Source: Mycolicibacterium sp. 018/SC-01/001
GTDB lineage: Bacteria; Actinomycetota; Actinomycetes; Mycobacteriales; Mycobacteriaceae
NCBI RefSeq assembly: GCF_007096635.1
Contig: NZ_VKAA01000033.1
Span: 1 to 41,682, forward strand
Direction of reading: 5' to 3'
Length of the DNA stretch: 41,682 bases
This document shows, in pieces, positions 17,182 to 25,331 of this stretch (position 1 is its first letter; each line of letters begins with the position of its first letter). The notes below the pieces were generated by a model that was given only the letters and a program-made list of their open reading frames with translations, was not told the DNA's origin and searched no databases. Both the position numbers and the translations under genes were made by a program.

Positions 17182-18045
17182 TCAGCGGTCGAGCAGTTCC
17201 AACAGATACGCGCCGTAGCCAGACTTGAGCAGTTTATTTGCGCGAGCGGCTAATTCGTCGTCATCGATGAAGCCGACACGCCACGCCACCTCTTCCGGCA
17301 CGCTGATCTTGAGGCCTTGTCGCCGCTCGATCGTGCGCACGTAGTCGCTGGCGTCCAGCAACGAGTCGAAGGTACCGGTGTCCAGCCACGCCGTGCCGCG
17401 GGCGAGCACCTCGACGCTGAGCCGGCCCTGCTCGAGGTACCGCTGGTTGATCTCGGTGATCTCGTACTCGCCGCGCGCGGACTTTCGCAGCGACCGCGCG
17501 ATCTCGACGACGTCGTTGTCGTAGAAGTACAGCCCCGGCACCGCGTAGTGCGACTTCGGCGCGGCCGGTTTCTCCTGCAGCGACAACGCTTTTCCGTGAT
17601 CATCGAAGTCGACCACACCGTAGGCGGTCGGGTCGGCCACCCAGTAGGCGAAGATCGCCCCGCCCTCGACCGCGTGGAAGCGGCGCAGACTGGTACCCAG
17701 CCCTGGGCCGTAGAAGATGTTGTCGCCCAACACAAGTGCCACAGAGTCGTCGCCGATGTGATCGGCGCAGATCACGAACGCCTGTGCCAGGCCTTCCGGC
17801 TCGTCTTGCACCGCATAACTGATGTTGATGCCGAAATCCGCCCCGTCGCCGAGGAGTCGCCGGAACGCGGGCGCGTCCTGCGCCGTGGTGACCACGGCGA
17901 TATCGCGGATACCGGCCATCATCAACGTCGACAGCGGGTAGTAGATCAGCGGCTTGTCGTAGACGGGCAGCAGCTGCTTGCTCGCACCCATCGTGATCGG
18001 GTAGAGCCGGGTGCCCGATCCACCCGCCAGGATGATGCCGCGCAT
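17182..18045 (-). CDS. rmlA: Glucose-1-phosphate thymidylyltransferase
   Basis: 287 residues, against 288 for Rv0334. It makes dTDP-glucose from glucose-1-phosphate and dTTP, the first step to dTDP-rhamnose, the sugar linking mycobacterial arabinogalactan to peptidoglycan. The nucleotide-binding signature GGSGTRLYPIT (7-17), the sugar-site block GASKQLLPVYDKPLIYYPLS, the LGDNIFYG catalytic Asp motif and LQEKP are all intact. Its ATG overlaps the stop of the upstream NTF2-like gene by one base (TGATG), so translation is coupled. It is last in the udgA cluster. Only rmlA of the rhamnose pathway is present in this window. Confidence 0.95.
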   Translation of the reverse strand: MRGIILAGGSGTRLYPITMGASKQLLPVYDKPLIYYPLSTLMMAGIRDIAVVTTAQDAPAFRRLLGDGADFGINISYAVQDEPEGLAQAFVICADHIGDDSVALVLGDNIFYGPGLGTSLRRFHAVEGGAIFAYWVADPTAYGVVDFDDHGKALSLQEKPAAPKSHYAVPGLYFYDNDVVEIARSLRKSARGEYEITEINQRYLEQGRLSVEVLARGTAWLDTGTFDSLLDASDYVRTIERRQGLKISVPEEVAWRVGFIDDDELAARANKLLKSGYGAYLLELLDR

Positions 18046-18401
18046 CAGCCGGTCAGGTCGTCTTCGGTCAGTTCCGTCGCCGCCAGCGCGCCGGCCAGAT
18101 CGTCGTGCCGGAACACCGACGTCACCCGGTCGCTCACCACGCGGAAAGCCGACGCGGCAGAGCCGGCGCCGTCAACGGTCTCCTCGACCACGACGACCCC
18201 GTCGTGCACATAGATGCGGCCGGGCTCGATCGTGCGGCCGAGCTTCTGGGCCCAGGCACGCAACGCGTCGTGGCCCTGCGCCGCGCCGTGCGCGTCGCCG
18301 ATCTCGATGTCGTCGCTGGACAGCGAGAGCAGGGTGTCGACATCGCCGCTGTTGAGCGCATCGTGCCAGGCGAGGACGGTGGCCATCTCCGAAGTGGTCA
18401 T
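18045..18401 (-). CDS. NTF2/SnoaL-like small protein (Rv0333-like)
   Basis: 118 residues. The pattern TVLAWHDALNSGDVDTLLSLSSDDIEIGDAHG, then GHDALRAWAQKL, ending with paired strands (RIYVHDGVVVVEETV, SVFRHDD), is that of the SnoaL/NTF2-like cone fold. Members are small ligand-binding proteins or isomerases. The residues seen do not fix an activity. Position immediately before rmlA and after the mycothiol-type gene matches Rv0333. Its stop and the rmlA start share one base. Confidence 0.7.
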   Translation of the reverse strand: MTTSEMATVLAWHDALNSGDVDTLLSLSSDDIEIGDAHGAAQGHDALRAWAQKLGRTIEPGRIYVHDGVVVVEETVDGAGSAASAFRVVSDRVTSVFRHDDLAGALAATELTEDDLTG

Positions 18402-18419
18402 AGGCGAGAAGTTACGCCC

Positions 18420-19169
18420 TCAGAACGGCGTGCGGTCCAGCCATCCCTCCCAGACGGCGGTGTCGCCGTGCACTTCGAGGCCGGCATCGGCGGTGCCGAC
18501 ACGTCGCACCGTGACCAACAGCAGGTCCTTCGCCGGTCCGCGCAGCGCCACAGTGCCCTTGCCGTGGTCATGGGACCACCACACGCCTTCCTCGTCGTGC
18601 ACGATCATCCACTCCCCTGTCGGACCCAACTCCTCATCGGTGGCGTGCAGGTGAATGGACTGGCCCCGGTCGAGCGCGGGAGGGTGGCGCCGATCCACCG
18701 AGACCCGGTCGATCCACTCGCTGAGTGCATCGGCGGCCAGGTCGGGCGCCAACTCGAACGGCACGCCCAGAGCCAACGCGGCGTCGGCCCGGTGCACCGT
18801 CGCCTCGTGCAGGCGGCGGCGTATCCACCAGCCCGCCGGCCGGGGCCCGACGAACGTCCAGACCCGGGTCTCGGGACCCACGCGGTCGATGGCATCACTG
18901 ATCAACTCGGCCCCCGCCATCAACCAGTCCGCGGCCGCGTCCGGATCGTCCGGCGGTTTCCCGTCACGGACCTCGCGCGGATCGAGCTCCTGATTGCGGC
19001 GCTCGAGGATGATCTGTGCGGCCCAACGGTTTCCGCGCCCCACATGGCGGAACAACTGTTTGAGGTTCCAGTCGCCACAGGTCGGCACCGGCGTCGCCGG
19101 GTCTCCCGTCCGGATCAGATCGCCGAAAGCTCGAGTCTGCTCGAGCAGAGCTGCTCGGAAGTCCACCAC
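18420..19169 (-). CDS. Maleylpyruvate-isomerase-family (DinB-like) protein, Rv0332-like
   Basis: 249 residues. An N-terminal DinB-type four-helix domain shows PTCGDWNLKQLFRHVGRGNRWAA (about 30-50) and RRRLHEATVHRADA (about 130). These supply the His/Glu/His metal triad of mycothiol-dependent enzymes. The C-terminal third is the smaller MDMPI-C type domain. Family members use mycothiol, the actinobacterial low-molecular-weight thiol, in isomerisation or transfer reactions; the substrate here is unknown. It starts with tandem GTG codons one base after the P450 stop, strongly suggesting coupled translation. Gene order agrees with Rv0332-Rv0333-rmlA. Confidence 0.78.
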   Translation of the reverse strand: MVDFRAALLEQTRAFGDLIRTGDPATPVPTCGDWNLKQLFRHVGRGNRWAAQIILERRNQELDPREVRDGKPPDDPDAAADWLMAGAELISDAIDRVGPETRVWTFVGPRPAGWWIRRRLHEATVHRADAALALGVPFELAPDLAADALSEWIDRVSVDRRHPPALDRGQSIHLHATDEELGPTGEWMIVHDEEGVWWSHDHGKGTVALRGPAKDLLLVTVRRVGTADAGLEVHGDTAVWEGWLDRTPF

Positions 19170-19170
19170 C

Positions 19171-20496
19171 TCACGCTAGCGCGGCGCGGGCGGTCCCAAG
19201 CGTGATCGGCAATGTTGACCAGCCCCGCAGCACGCGGGTGTCCCGGCGATGCGCCTCACCGGCCAATCGGGCCCCGGGATAGCGCTCGAAGAACGTCCGC
19301 AAGCCGACTTCGCCTTCGGCGCGGGCCAATGCGGCACCGAGGCAGAAGTGCCGGCCGCCGGAGAACGACAGGTGCTTGCCCGCATTGTCGCGTTCGAGGT
19401 CCATGCGGTGCGGATCGGGGAACACCTTGGGATCGCGGTTGGCGCCGGCGAGGTGCAGGATCACCAGTTCACCGCGCGCGATGCGGGTGCCGGCGATGTC
19501 GACGTCCTTGCGGGCGAAGCGGGCGCTCATCTGCACCGGTGAATCGAGGCGCAGGATCTCCTCGACGGCGGTGGGCCACAGTTCGGGCCGGGCGGCGAGA
19601 GCCTCCAGGTGCTCCGGGTTCTGCAGCAGCATGCGGATGCCGTTACCGAGCAGGTTGACGGTGGTCTCGAAACCGGCGGCGAGCACCAAGCCCGCGGTGG
19701 CGAGGAGTTCCCGTTGCGTGAGCTTGGCGCCCTCCTCGGCCTGCTCACTGGCCTGGATCAGCTGGCTCATCAGGTCGTCGCCGGGATTGCGGCGCAGCTC
19801 CTCGAGGTGGCGGGTCAGCCACACGTTGAAGCCGACCAGGCCCTCGTGGACGCGCATGTACTGCTGCCAGGACAACCCGATGTCGAGGCTGGGGGCGGCG
19901 AGTTCGCCGAACTGCAGGATCTGCTGGCGGTCGGCTTCGGGGACGCCGAGGATGTCACTGATCACGGCGACCGGCAGCTGGGCGCAGTACGCGTCGACGA
20001 CGTCCACCACGCCGGTTCTGTCCTCGAGGCGGTCGAGCAACGCATCAGCGGTGCCCTGCACCCGGTCGCGCAGCGCCGCGACCGCGCGGGTGGTGAACAC
20101 CGACGACACCATCTTGCGGCAGCGGGTGTGTTCGGGCGGTTCGATGGACAGCAGTGACGGCGGCTCGATGGGGTGGAGCAGTCCGGTGTGGGTCTTCTCG
20201 TTGATGCGCTGCAGCAGCGGGGGCAGGCCGGCACCGAGGCTCATCACGTGGAAGTCGTCGGAGCGCAGCACCTCGTTGGCGACGGCGTGGTCGAACGTCA
20301 TCAGCGCCCGGCTGGACCGCACGATGGGTCCGCGCTGGCGCATCTCGTCGGCGAAGGCCGCCGGGTCGGCGCGCACGGCCGGGTCGGCCATCAGCCGGGC
20401 CTGCGGGTCGCCCCGTCGCACACCGACGGTGGACAGGCCGCGCACGATCCCGTGCAGAACGAACCAGCGGAGCCGGTGCTGGAATTTCCCCATCAC
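19171..20496 (-). CDS. cyp140: Cytochrome P450, CYP140 family
   Basis: 441 residues, a soluble bacterial P450. The I-helix (LVLAAGFETTVN), the K-helix ExxR (EEILRLDSPVQ) and the haem loop FSGGRHFCLGAALAR with the thiolate Cys at 385 are intact. The N-terminus (LRWFVLHGIVRGLSTVGVRRGDPQARL) and the ending HRRDTRVLRGWSTLP closely resemble CYP140A1 (Rv1880c) as I remember it, more than the CYP135 found near this locus in M. tuberculosis. CYP140 is an orphan P450 with no settled substrate. It lies 6 bases after udgA and 1 base before the mycothiol-type gene, so all three are likely on one mRNA. An electron donor is not encoded nearby. Confidence 0.85.
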   Translation of the reverse strand: MMGKFQHRLRWFVLHGIVRGLSTVGVRRGDPQARLMADPAVRADPAAFADEMRQRGPIVRSSRALMTFDHAVANEVLRSDDFHVMSLGAGLPPLLQRINEKTHTGLLHPIEPPSLLSIEPPEHTRCRKMVSSVFTTRAVAALRDRVQGTADALLDRLEDRTGVVDVVDAYCAQLPVAVISDILGVPEADRQQILQFGELAAPSLDIGLSWQQYMRVHEGLVGFNVWLTRHLEELRRNPGDDLMSQLIQASEQAEEGAKLTQRELLATAGLVLAAGFETTVNLLGNGIRMLLQNPEHLEALAARPELWPTAVEEILRLDSPVQMSARFARKDVDIAGTRIARGELVILHLAGANRDPKVFPDPHRMDLERDNAGKHLSFSGGRHFCLGAALARAEGEVGLRTFFERYPGARLAGEAHRRDTRVLRGWSTLPITLGTARAALA

Positions 20497-20502
20497 CCGA
20501 GC

Positions 20503-21828
20503 TTAACCAGCCGATCTCCCCAACGCATAGACCCGCCAGCCCGCTCGCCGCCACAGCTGCGCGTCAAGGCAATTGCGGCCGTCCACAACGACTTTGGTTC
20601 GCACTGTGGGGGCCAGCAGCTCCGGATCGAGGTCGACGAACTCGGCCCACTCGGTCAGCACCAGCACCGCGTCGGCCCGCTCGCACGCATCGGCGACGGA
20701 CGTCGCGTAGGTCAGAGTGGGGAACAACCGTCGGGAGTTCTCCATCGCCTTGGGGTCGTAGACGGTGACCGTGGCGCCGTTGAGCTGGAGGAGTCCGGCG
20801 ACGTTCAGGGCAGGAGAATCGCGGACGTCGTCGGATTCCGGCTTGAACGCAGCCCCCAGGACGGCGACGTTCGCACCCAGCAGTGAGCCCCCGCATGCGG
20901 TCGTGGCGAGTTCGACCATGCGGGTGCGGCGGCGCATGTTGATGCTGTCGACCTCGCGCAGGAACGTCAGCGCGTGATTGGCGCCGAGCTCACCGGCGCG
21001 TGCCATGAACGCGCGGATGTCCTTGGGCAGGCAGCCGCCGCCGAAACCCAAGCCGGCGTTGAGGAATCGCCGCCCGATGCGCGCGTCGTAGCCGAGGGCG
21101 TCGGCCAGTGTGGTCACGTCGGCGCCGGCGGCCTCGCAGACTTCCGAGATCGCGTTGATGAACGAGATCTTGGTCGCGAGAAAGGCGTTGGCCGACACCT
21201 TGACCAGCTCGGCGGTCTGCAGATCGGTCAGCAGGAACGGTACGTCGGCGTCGAGCAGAGGCGCATAGAGTTCGCGGATCGCTCGTTCGGCCAGCTGCGA
21301 ATCAGGTTGTACACCAACGACGATGCGATCGGGATGCAGGGTGTCGTGGACAGCAAAACCTTCGCGCAGGAATTCCGGATTCCACGCGATCTCGACGGGG
21401 AGATCGTCGGAGCGCAGTGTCGCGGCACGGGCCACGAGATCGGCAGCCGTACCCACCGGGACGGTGGATTTCCCGACGATGACCGCAGGGCGGTGCAGGT
21501 GCGGGACGAGCGTGTCGATCACCGCGTACACGTGCCGGAGATCGGCGCCGTACTCGCCCTTCTTCTGGGGCGTGCCGACCCCGAGGAAGTGCACGTCGGC
21601 GAAGTCGGCTGCCTCGGCGTAGTCGGTGGTGAACCGCAGTCGGCCCGCATCGAGGTTGCGCCGCAACATCTCCGGCAGTCCCGGCTCGTAGAAGGGCACC
21701 TCGCCGCTGGCCAGCTTGGCGATCTTGCCGGGGTCGATGTCGACGCCGATCACCTCGTGGCCCAGTTCGGCCATCCCGACCGCATGGGTCGCGCCGAGGT
21801 AGCCGGTACCGAAGACGGTGCATCGCAT
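20503..21828 (-). CDS. udgA: UDP-glucose 6-dehydrogenase
   Basis: 441 residues, matching Rv0322 (about 443). It oxidises UDP-glucose twice with NAD+ to UDP-glucuronate for envelope polysaccharides. The N-terminal Rossmann motif GTGYLGATHAVGMAELGHEVIGVDID, the central AFLATKISFINAISEVCE helix and the catalytic-Cys motif GFGGGCLPKDIRAF (C266) are present, followed by the C-terminal UDP-binding domain (LGAAFKPESDDVRDSPAL). The start at MRCTVFG was preferred to a longer frame because GAGGC lies 6 bases upstream and the Rossmann strand begins there. It heads the leftward cluster with cyp140, mpi-like, NTF2-like and rmlA. CTATAG just upstream may be its -10 region. Confidence 0.93.
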   Translation of the reverse strand: MRCTVFGTGYLGATHAVGMAELGHEVIGVDIDPGKIAKLASGEVPFYEPGLPEMLRRNLDAGRLRFTTDYAEAADFADVHFLGVGTPQKKGEYGADLRHVYAVIDTLVPHLHRPAVIVGKSTVPVGTAADLVARAATLRSDDLPVEIAWNPEFLREGFAVHDTLHPDRIVVGVQPDSQLAERAIRELYAPLLDADVPFLLTDLQTAELVKVSANAFLATKISFINAISEVCEAAGADVTTLADALGYDARIGRRFLNAGLGFGGGCLPKDIRAFMARAGELGANHALTFLREVDSINMRRRTRMVELATTACGGSLLGANVAVLGAAFKPESDDVRDSPALNVAGLLQLNGATVTVYDPKAMENSRRLFPTLTYATSVADACERADAVLVLTEWAEFVDLDPELLAPTVRTKVVVDGRNCLDAQLWRRAGWRVYALGRSAG

Positions 21829-22016
21829 ACTGCCTCTATAGGGAGACTGGATGAGACGGCTGCTACGCGACACTGGCCGCGAGACCAACGGCAGATGACA
21901 GTCCTGTGCCGCCAACGTGCACTCAGGGTCGTGATTCGCAGCGATTCACAGCCCTGGATGCTCTTTCGCGTGCGAAGTTGAGATCGGTAGCCTGCCGCGT
22001 GGCCTGTACTGGGGCC

Positions 22017-22607
22017 ATGAAGACAATGCCCCTGCTCGTTTCGGGTGTGGCCGCCGCGGTTCTGCTCGCCGGCTGCGGAGCCGACCGCTCAGAGACGCCG
22101 ACGACGGTCACCGTGACCGCGACACCGTCCACGACCACGGCTGCACCTCAGGCGCCGGCCACGACCACCACCACGACGCCTACGCCGCCCACGTCTCCGT
22201 CGGAATCGACGCCCGCGGTGCCGCAGGCCTGCGGCAATGACGATCTGACCGTCGCCGCCGGCCCGGTCGCCGAGGCCGACACCGCGCGCCGGGTCGAGGT
22301 CACCTTCACCAACAGCTCGCAGCGGGTGTGCGTGCTCGTGGGTTACCCGGGCGCCGACTTGGTGACAGCGGCGGGAGGGGTGCTGGTGCACGTCGCCCGC
22401 CGGCCGCAGAACTCCGCACCGCATCTGGAGCTGCAGCCCGGCGAGACGGCCAGCGCTGACGTGCAGTCGTCGGCGATCGACACCGAGACGGGAAACGGTT
22501 GCGGCCGCACAGGAACGCTCGTCGTCACAGCGCCCAACACGACCGAGTCGCACCTGCTCGAAGTGAACCTGCCGATCTGCGACGCGACGATCAGTGCGGT
22601 CGGTTAA
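22017..22607 (+). CDS. DUF4232-type lipoprotein
   Basis: 196 residues. A short basic start and hydrophobic stretch end in the lipobox VLLAGC (Cys about 20), so it should be a lipid-anchored envelope protein. A 45-residue Thr/Pro linker leads to a domain of about 130 residues with conserved Cys (QACGNDDL, QRVCVLVGYPG, NGCGRTG, PICDATI). This is the DUF4232 beta-sandwich pattern seen in many mycobacterial lipoproteins. Function unknown. It diverges from udgA across a 188-bp gap. Its TAA interlocks with the stop of the next gene in TTAA at 22604-22607. Confidence 0.75.
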   Translation: MKTMPLLVSGVAAAVLLAGCGADRSETPTTVTVTATPSTTTAAPQAPATTTTTTPTPPTSPSESTPAVPQACGNDDLTVAAGPVAEADTARRVEVTFTNSSQRVCVLVGYPGADLVTAAGGVLVHVARRPQNSAPHLELQPGETASADVQSSAIDTETGNGCGRTGTLVVTAPNTTESHLLEVNLPICDATISAVG

Positions 22608-24217
22608 CCGCGGCCACCGCCGGGTGCGCAGAAGATCAGGAAGCACTTCTCCCCGCCGGAGGAACCGCTGCCCGAGCCGCGCGATGAGGGACCCGAGTCA
22701 TCCGAGCCACCGGGCCCGCCGTACCCACCCGAGCCGCCGTACCCACCGGAGGGGTAGTCGTCGCTACCGCGTCCGCCCCCGGAACTCGAGCCCGGCCACT
22801 GCGGTGTCTGCGGCACCGAGGGCACCTGCGGGACCTGCGGCTGCGTCACCGGCGGCGTCCACGGCGGGGTCTCCGGCTCCTCGGGCTCGGGTGCTTCCGG
22901 CTTGCTCGGCCACGTCCACGCGGGCTTCGGCGGCGCGAACACCGGCCACTGCCGCTGCGGCACCACGATGATCGGCCGGGGAACCACGACGGGCGCCGGA
23001 ACCGGGGCGACGACCGGCGGCGGGGCCACCGGAGCCGGAGCGGGCGCCGGGGCTGCCGGTGCAGGCGCGGGCGCCGGCGCGGCGGGAGCCGGCGCGGGCT
23101 TTTCGACGAAGACAGTTCGCGGGGCCTCGGGCGTCTGCTGTACCGCAACCGGCACCGGAGGCTTGATCGTCTCGGCCGAGGGCGCCGGATCAGCGGGCTT
23201 GACGGCCTGCTCGACCGGTGCAGGCGCGGGAGCCTGGCTGCTCGGCACGATCGCCGCCTGCGCGGGACTCGGCCGGGAGTCGACCGTCGGCCGGATGCTG
23301 ACCGCCAGGGAAATGACCAGCGCAACGACACCGATGATGAACACCGACGTCAGCGCGCTACCGACGAGCAGGAACGGCTTGCGCCCTTCTTCGACTTCAC
23401 GCATCTCGGTCGGGGCGAACTCGTCTGCGACCTCGACGCCGGCCGGCGCGAGCTGAGTGTCCACGCCGGCGAGTCCTGCGTAGACGGAGCCGGCGGTGTC
23501 ACCGTCGGGGTCCTGCGAGTAGGCCAGTCCGACGGTGGTCGCCTCGAATGCAGGTGCGGCGGCCGATGCGAGGGCGGCACCGCGCGCCAACGCCAGGTCC
23601 GCATCGTCGGGCGCGTTGACCGGGATGCTGACGAGATGTTCGAGATGGGACTTGACCGAGCTGACGTCGACACCGGAGCCCACGACGAACATGCCTTGCG
23701 GCGGGGCATCCTGCGCGGCCACGGCGTGAGCCATTTCGGTGAGCACGGCCATCGCGTCAGCGCTGTGCAACGAGCGGCTGAGCACCTTCACCACGGAACC
23801 GTCGTCGGTGCGGACCACCGACAGCGTCGCGGTGTCGCGATCGACGAAGAGCAGCGCGGTGGTGTCGTATCCGACCGCCCGCCCGACAGCCTGTGCCAGG
23901 GAACCGGCCGCGTGGCTCTCGGCGACGAGCATGACGTCGTCGATCCCGTGCGCGGCGAGTGCGTCCCGCAGAGCCGTGGCTTCGGTGTGGTCACTCCAGG
24001 TGACGCCGATCGATCTGAGGTGATGCCCGCCCGACTCCGCGCTTTCCTTGGTGCCCTGGATGGCGGCGACGACCTGTTCGGCGACGTTTGCCGAGGCATC
24101 GGCGGACGTGACGTCGAAGACGTCGTGATCGACGGTCACGCCGTCCGCTTTTTCGCCCTCCACCAGCACCATGCGGACCGTCGTAGGTGTCATCGACACA
24201 CCGAGAACGATGTCCAC
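22604..24217 (-). CDS. Membrane-anchored actin/Hsp70-like protein with Pro-rich tail (DUF7159-type)
   Basis: 537 residues. GTG 24217 was chosen because GGAGGGG lies 5 bases upstream and the sequence begins VDIVLGVSMTPTTVRMVLVEG, the first strand pair of an actin/Hsp70-like fold. Residues 1-270 carry weak versions of the nucleotide motifs (ALLFVDRDTATLSVV, MFVVGSGVDVSSVKSHLE). ATP binding is less certain than in the protein at 852-2669. One membrane helix (about 283-307) is followed by a Pro/Ala-rich region (310-450) and a Gly/Ser-rich end finishing CFLIFCAPGGGRG. The domain plan is the same as the first Hsp70-like protein: cytoplasmic ATPase-like head, one membrane pass, exported unstructured tail. 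Its partner is unknown. Confidence 0.72.
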   Translation of the reverse strand: MDIVLGVSMTPTTVRMVLVEGEKADGVTVDHDVFDVTSADASANVAEQVVAAIQGTKESAESGGHHLRSIGVTWSDHTEATALRDALAAHGIDDVMLVAESHAAGSLAQAVGRAVGYDTTALLFVDRDTATLSVVRTDDGSVVKVLSRSLHSADAMAVLTEMAHAVAAQDAPPQGMFVVGSGVDVSSVKSHLEHLVSIPVNAPDDADLALARGAALASAAAPAFEATTVGLAYSQDPDGDTAGSVYAGLAGVDTQLAPAGVEVADEFAPTEMREVEEGRKPFLLVGSALTSVFIIGVVALVISLAVSIRPTVDSRPSPAQAAIVPSSQAPAPAPVEQAVKPADPAPSAETIKPPVPVAVQQTPEAPRTVFVEKPAPAPAAPAPAPAPAAPAPAPAPVAPPPVVAPVPAPVVVPRPIIVVPQRQWPVFAPPKPAWTWPSKPEAPEPEEPETPPWTPPVTQPQVPQVPSVPQTPQWPGSSSGGGRGSDDYPSGGYGGSGGYGGPGGSDDSGPSSRGSGSGSSGGEKCFLIFCAPGGGRG

Positions 24218-24422
24218 TCGACCCCTCCAAAAGTTTGCTGCAGCCTGGTCGTCATCAGCGCTCACCTGCACATTGAGCACCGACAACTAGTACTTCATCG
24301 GCGAGAACGGACACCGTGTTACACACGTCGCGGTTAGCTGGACGACGGTGAACCGCAGCCGGCACGCCTGTGCTTATGACATTACTAGCCGGTCTTGCAT
24401 TCCCGCCCGGCCGTGACGTCAG

Positions 24423-24995
24423 TCAGTGCGACCGAAGAAAGTTCTGATACGACCGCGACGGCGTGGGACCGCGCTGACCCTGGTACTTCGACCCGACCTT
24501 GTCACTGCCGTAGGGATGCTCGGCCGGGCTGGTGAGCCGCAGCAGGCAGAGCTGACCGATCTTCATTCCGGGCCACAAGGTGATCGGCAGATTCGCGACG
24601 TTGGACAGCTCGAGGGTGATGTGGCCGGAGAACCCGGGATCGATGAACCCTGCGGTCGAGTGGGTGAGCAGGCCGAGACGGCCGAGTGAGGACTTGCCCT
24701 CCAGACGGCCGGCGAGGTCGTCGGGCAGCGTGCACCGCTCCAGCGTCGCACCGAGGACGAACTCGCCGGGATGGAGAACGAACGGCTCCCCCTCCTTCGG
24801 CTCGACGAGGGTGGTGAGGTCGTCCTGCCGCAGGGCGGGGTCGATGTGGGTGTACCGGGTGTTGTTGAACACGCGGAACAGAGTGTCCAGGCGGACGTCG
24901 ACACTGGAGGGCTGGATCAGACTGTCGTCGAACGGGTCGACACCGAGTCTGCCGGCGTCGATCTCGGCCCGAATGTCGCGGTCGGAGAGCAGCAC
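24423..24995 (-). CDS. dcd: dCTP deaminase
   Basis: 190 residues, the same as Rv0321. Nearly every family block is intact: LLSDRDIRAEI, QPSSVDVRLD, FVLHPGEFVLG, GRLEGKSSLGRLGL, HSTAGFIDPGFSGHITLEL and the C-terminal lid GSKYQGQRGPTPSRSYQNF. It deaminates dCTP; the M. tuberculosis enzyme is bifunctional and also hydrolyses dUTP to dUMP for thymidylate synthesis. GTG 24995 was chosen because it gives exactly the family N-terminus; an in-frame extension to 25169 has no family likeness. The ribosome-binding site is weak. A 205-bp gap separates it from the next leftward gene; I see only a TGACGTCA palindrome (24414-24421) there. Confidence 0.95.
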   Translation of the reverse strand: MLLSDRDIRAEIDAGRLGVDPFDDSLIQPSSVDVRLDTLFRVFNNTRYTHIDPALRQDDLTTLVEPKEGEPFVLHPGEFVLGATLERCTLPDDLAGRLEGKSSLGRLGLLTHSTAGFIDPGFSGHITLELSNVANLPITLWPGMKIGQLCLLRLTSPAEHPYGSDKVGSKYQGQRGPTPSRSYQNFLRSH

Positions 24996-25331
24996 GGGAC
25001 GAGCGTAACGGCGGGAATCGGCCCGAGGGCAGGCGGCGCGGCCGCAACAGATGCCAGGCCCCGTGTGAACAGGGTGTGATTTATTAACAGCAAATCTTAC
25101 GCTGACAACAATTTTTTTCTCAGATTCGCACGTGTATTTGCGAACGCATGTTAGCTTCATGTCCGTCATCAGTTTTGCTATCGGGGATGGCCGCGGACAG
25201 CGGCGACTGGTGTCTCTCCTCTATCCCGCGTGTTGTCGTGCTGCGCTGCTGCCCGGGGGGCCACTGCGTCGACACGTTCCACTGTTGTGCCTCAAATATT
25301 CGGTCCGGGCTGACAATTGGGGGATTTTCGG
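24996..25331. promoter_or_regulatory. AT-rich divergent promoter region with dyad
   Basis: 336 bases without a convincing gene, between leftward dcd and the rightward Ig-repeat gene. Bases 25078-25148 are strikingly AT-rich (including a run of seven T) in a very GC-rich genome. TTCGCA-N8-TGCGAA at 25125-25144 is a perfect 6-bp dyad. GGGGGA near 25318 is the probable ribosome-binding site of the rightward gene. The AT-rich stretch is a natural promoter and a possible Lsr2 (AT-hook-like silencer) target. I see no riboswitch consensus and no convincing small gene. Confidence 0.5.

Noticed and set aside
24996..25331. Riboswitch or small RNA in the long leader of the Ig-repeat gene
   Set aside because: I could not match any riboswitch consensus, and apart from one dyad no extended pairing stood out.
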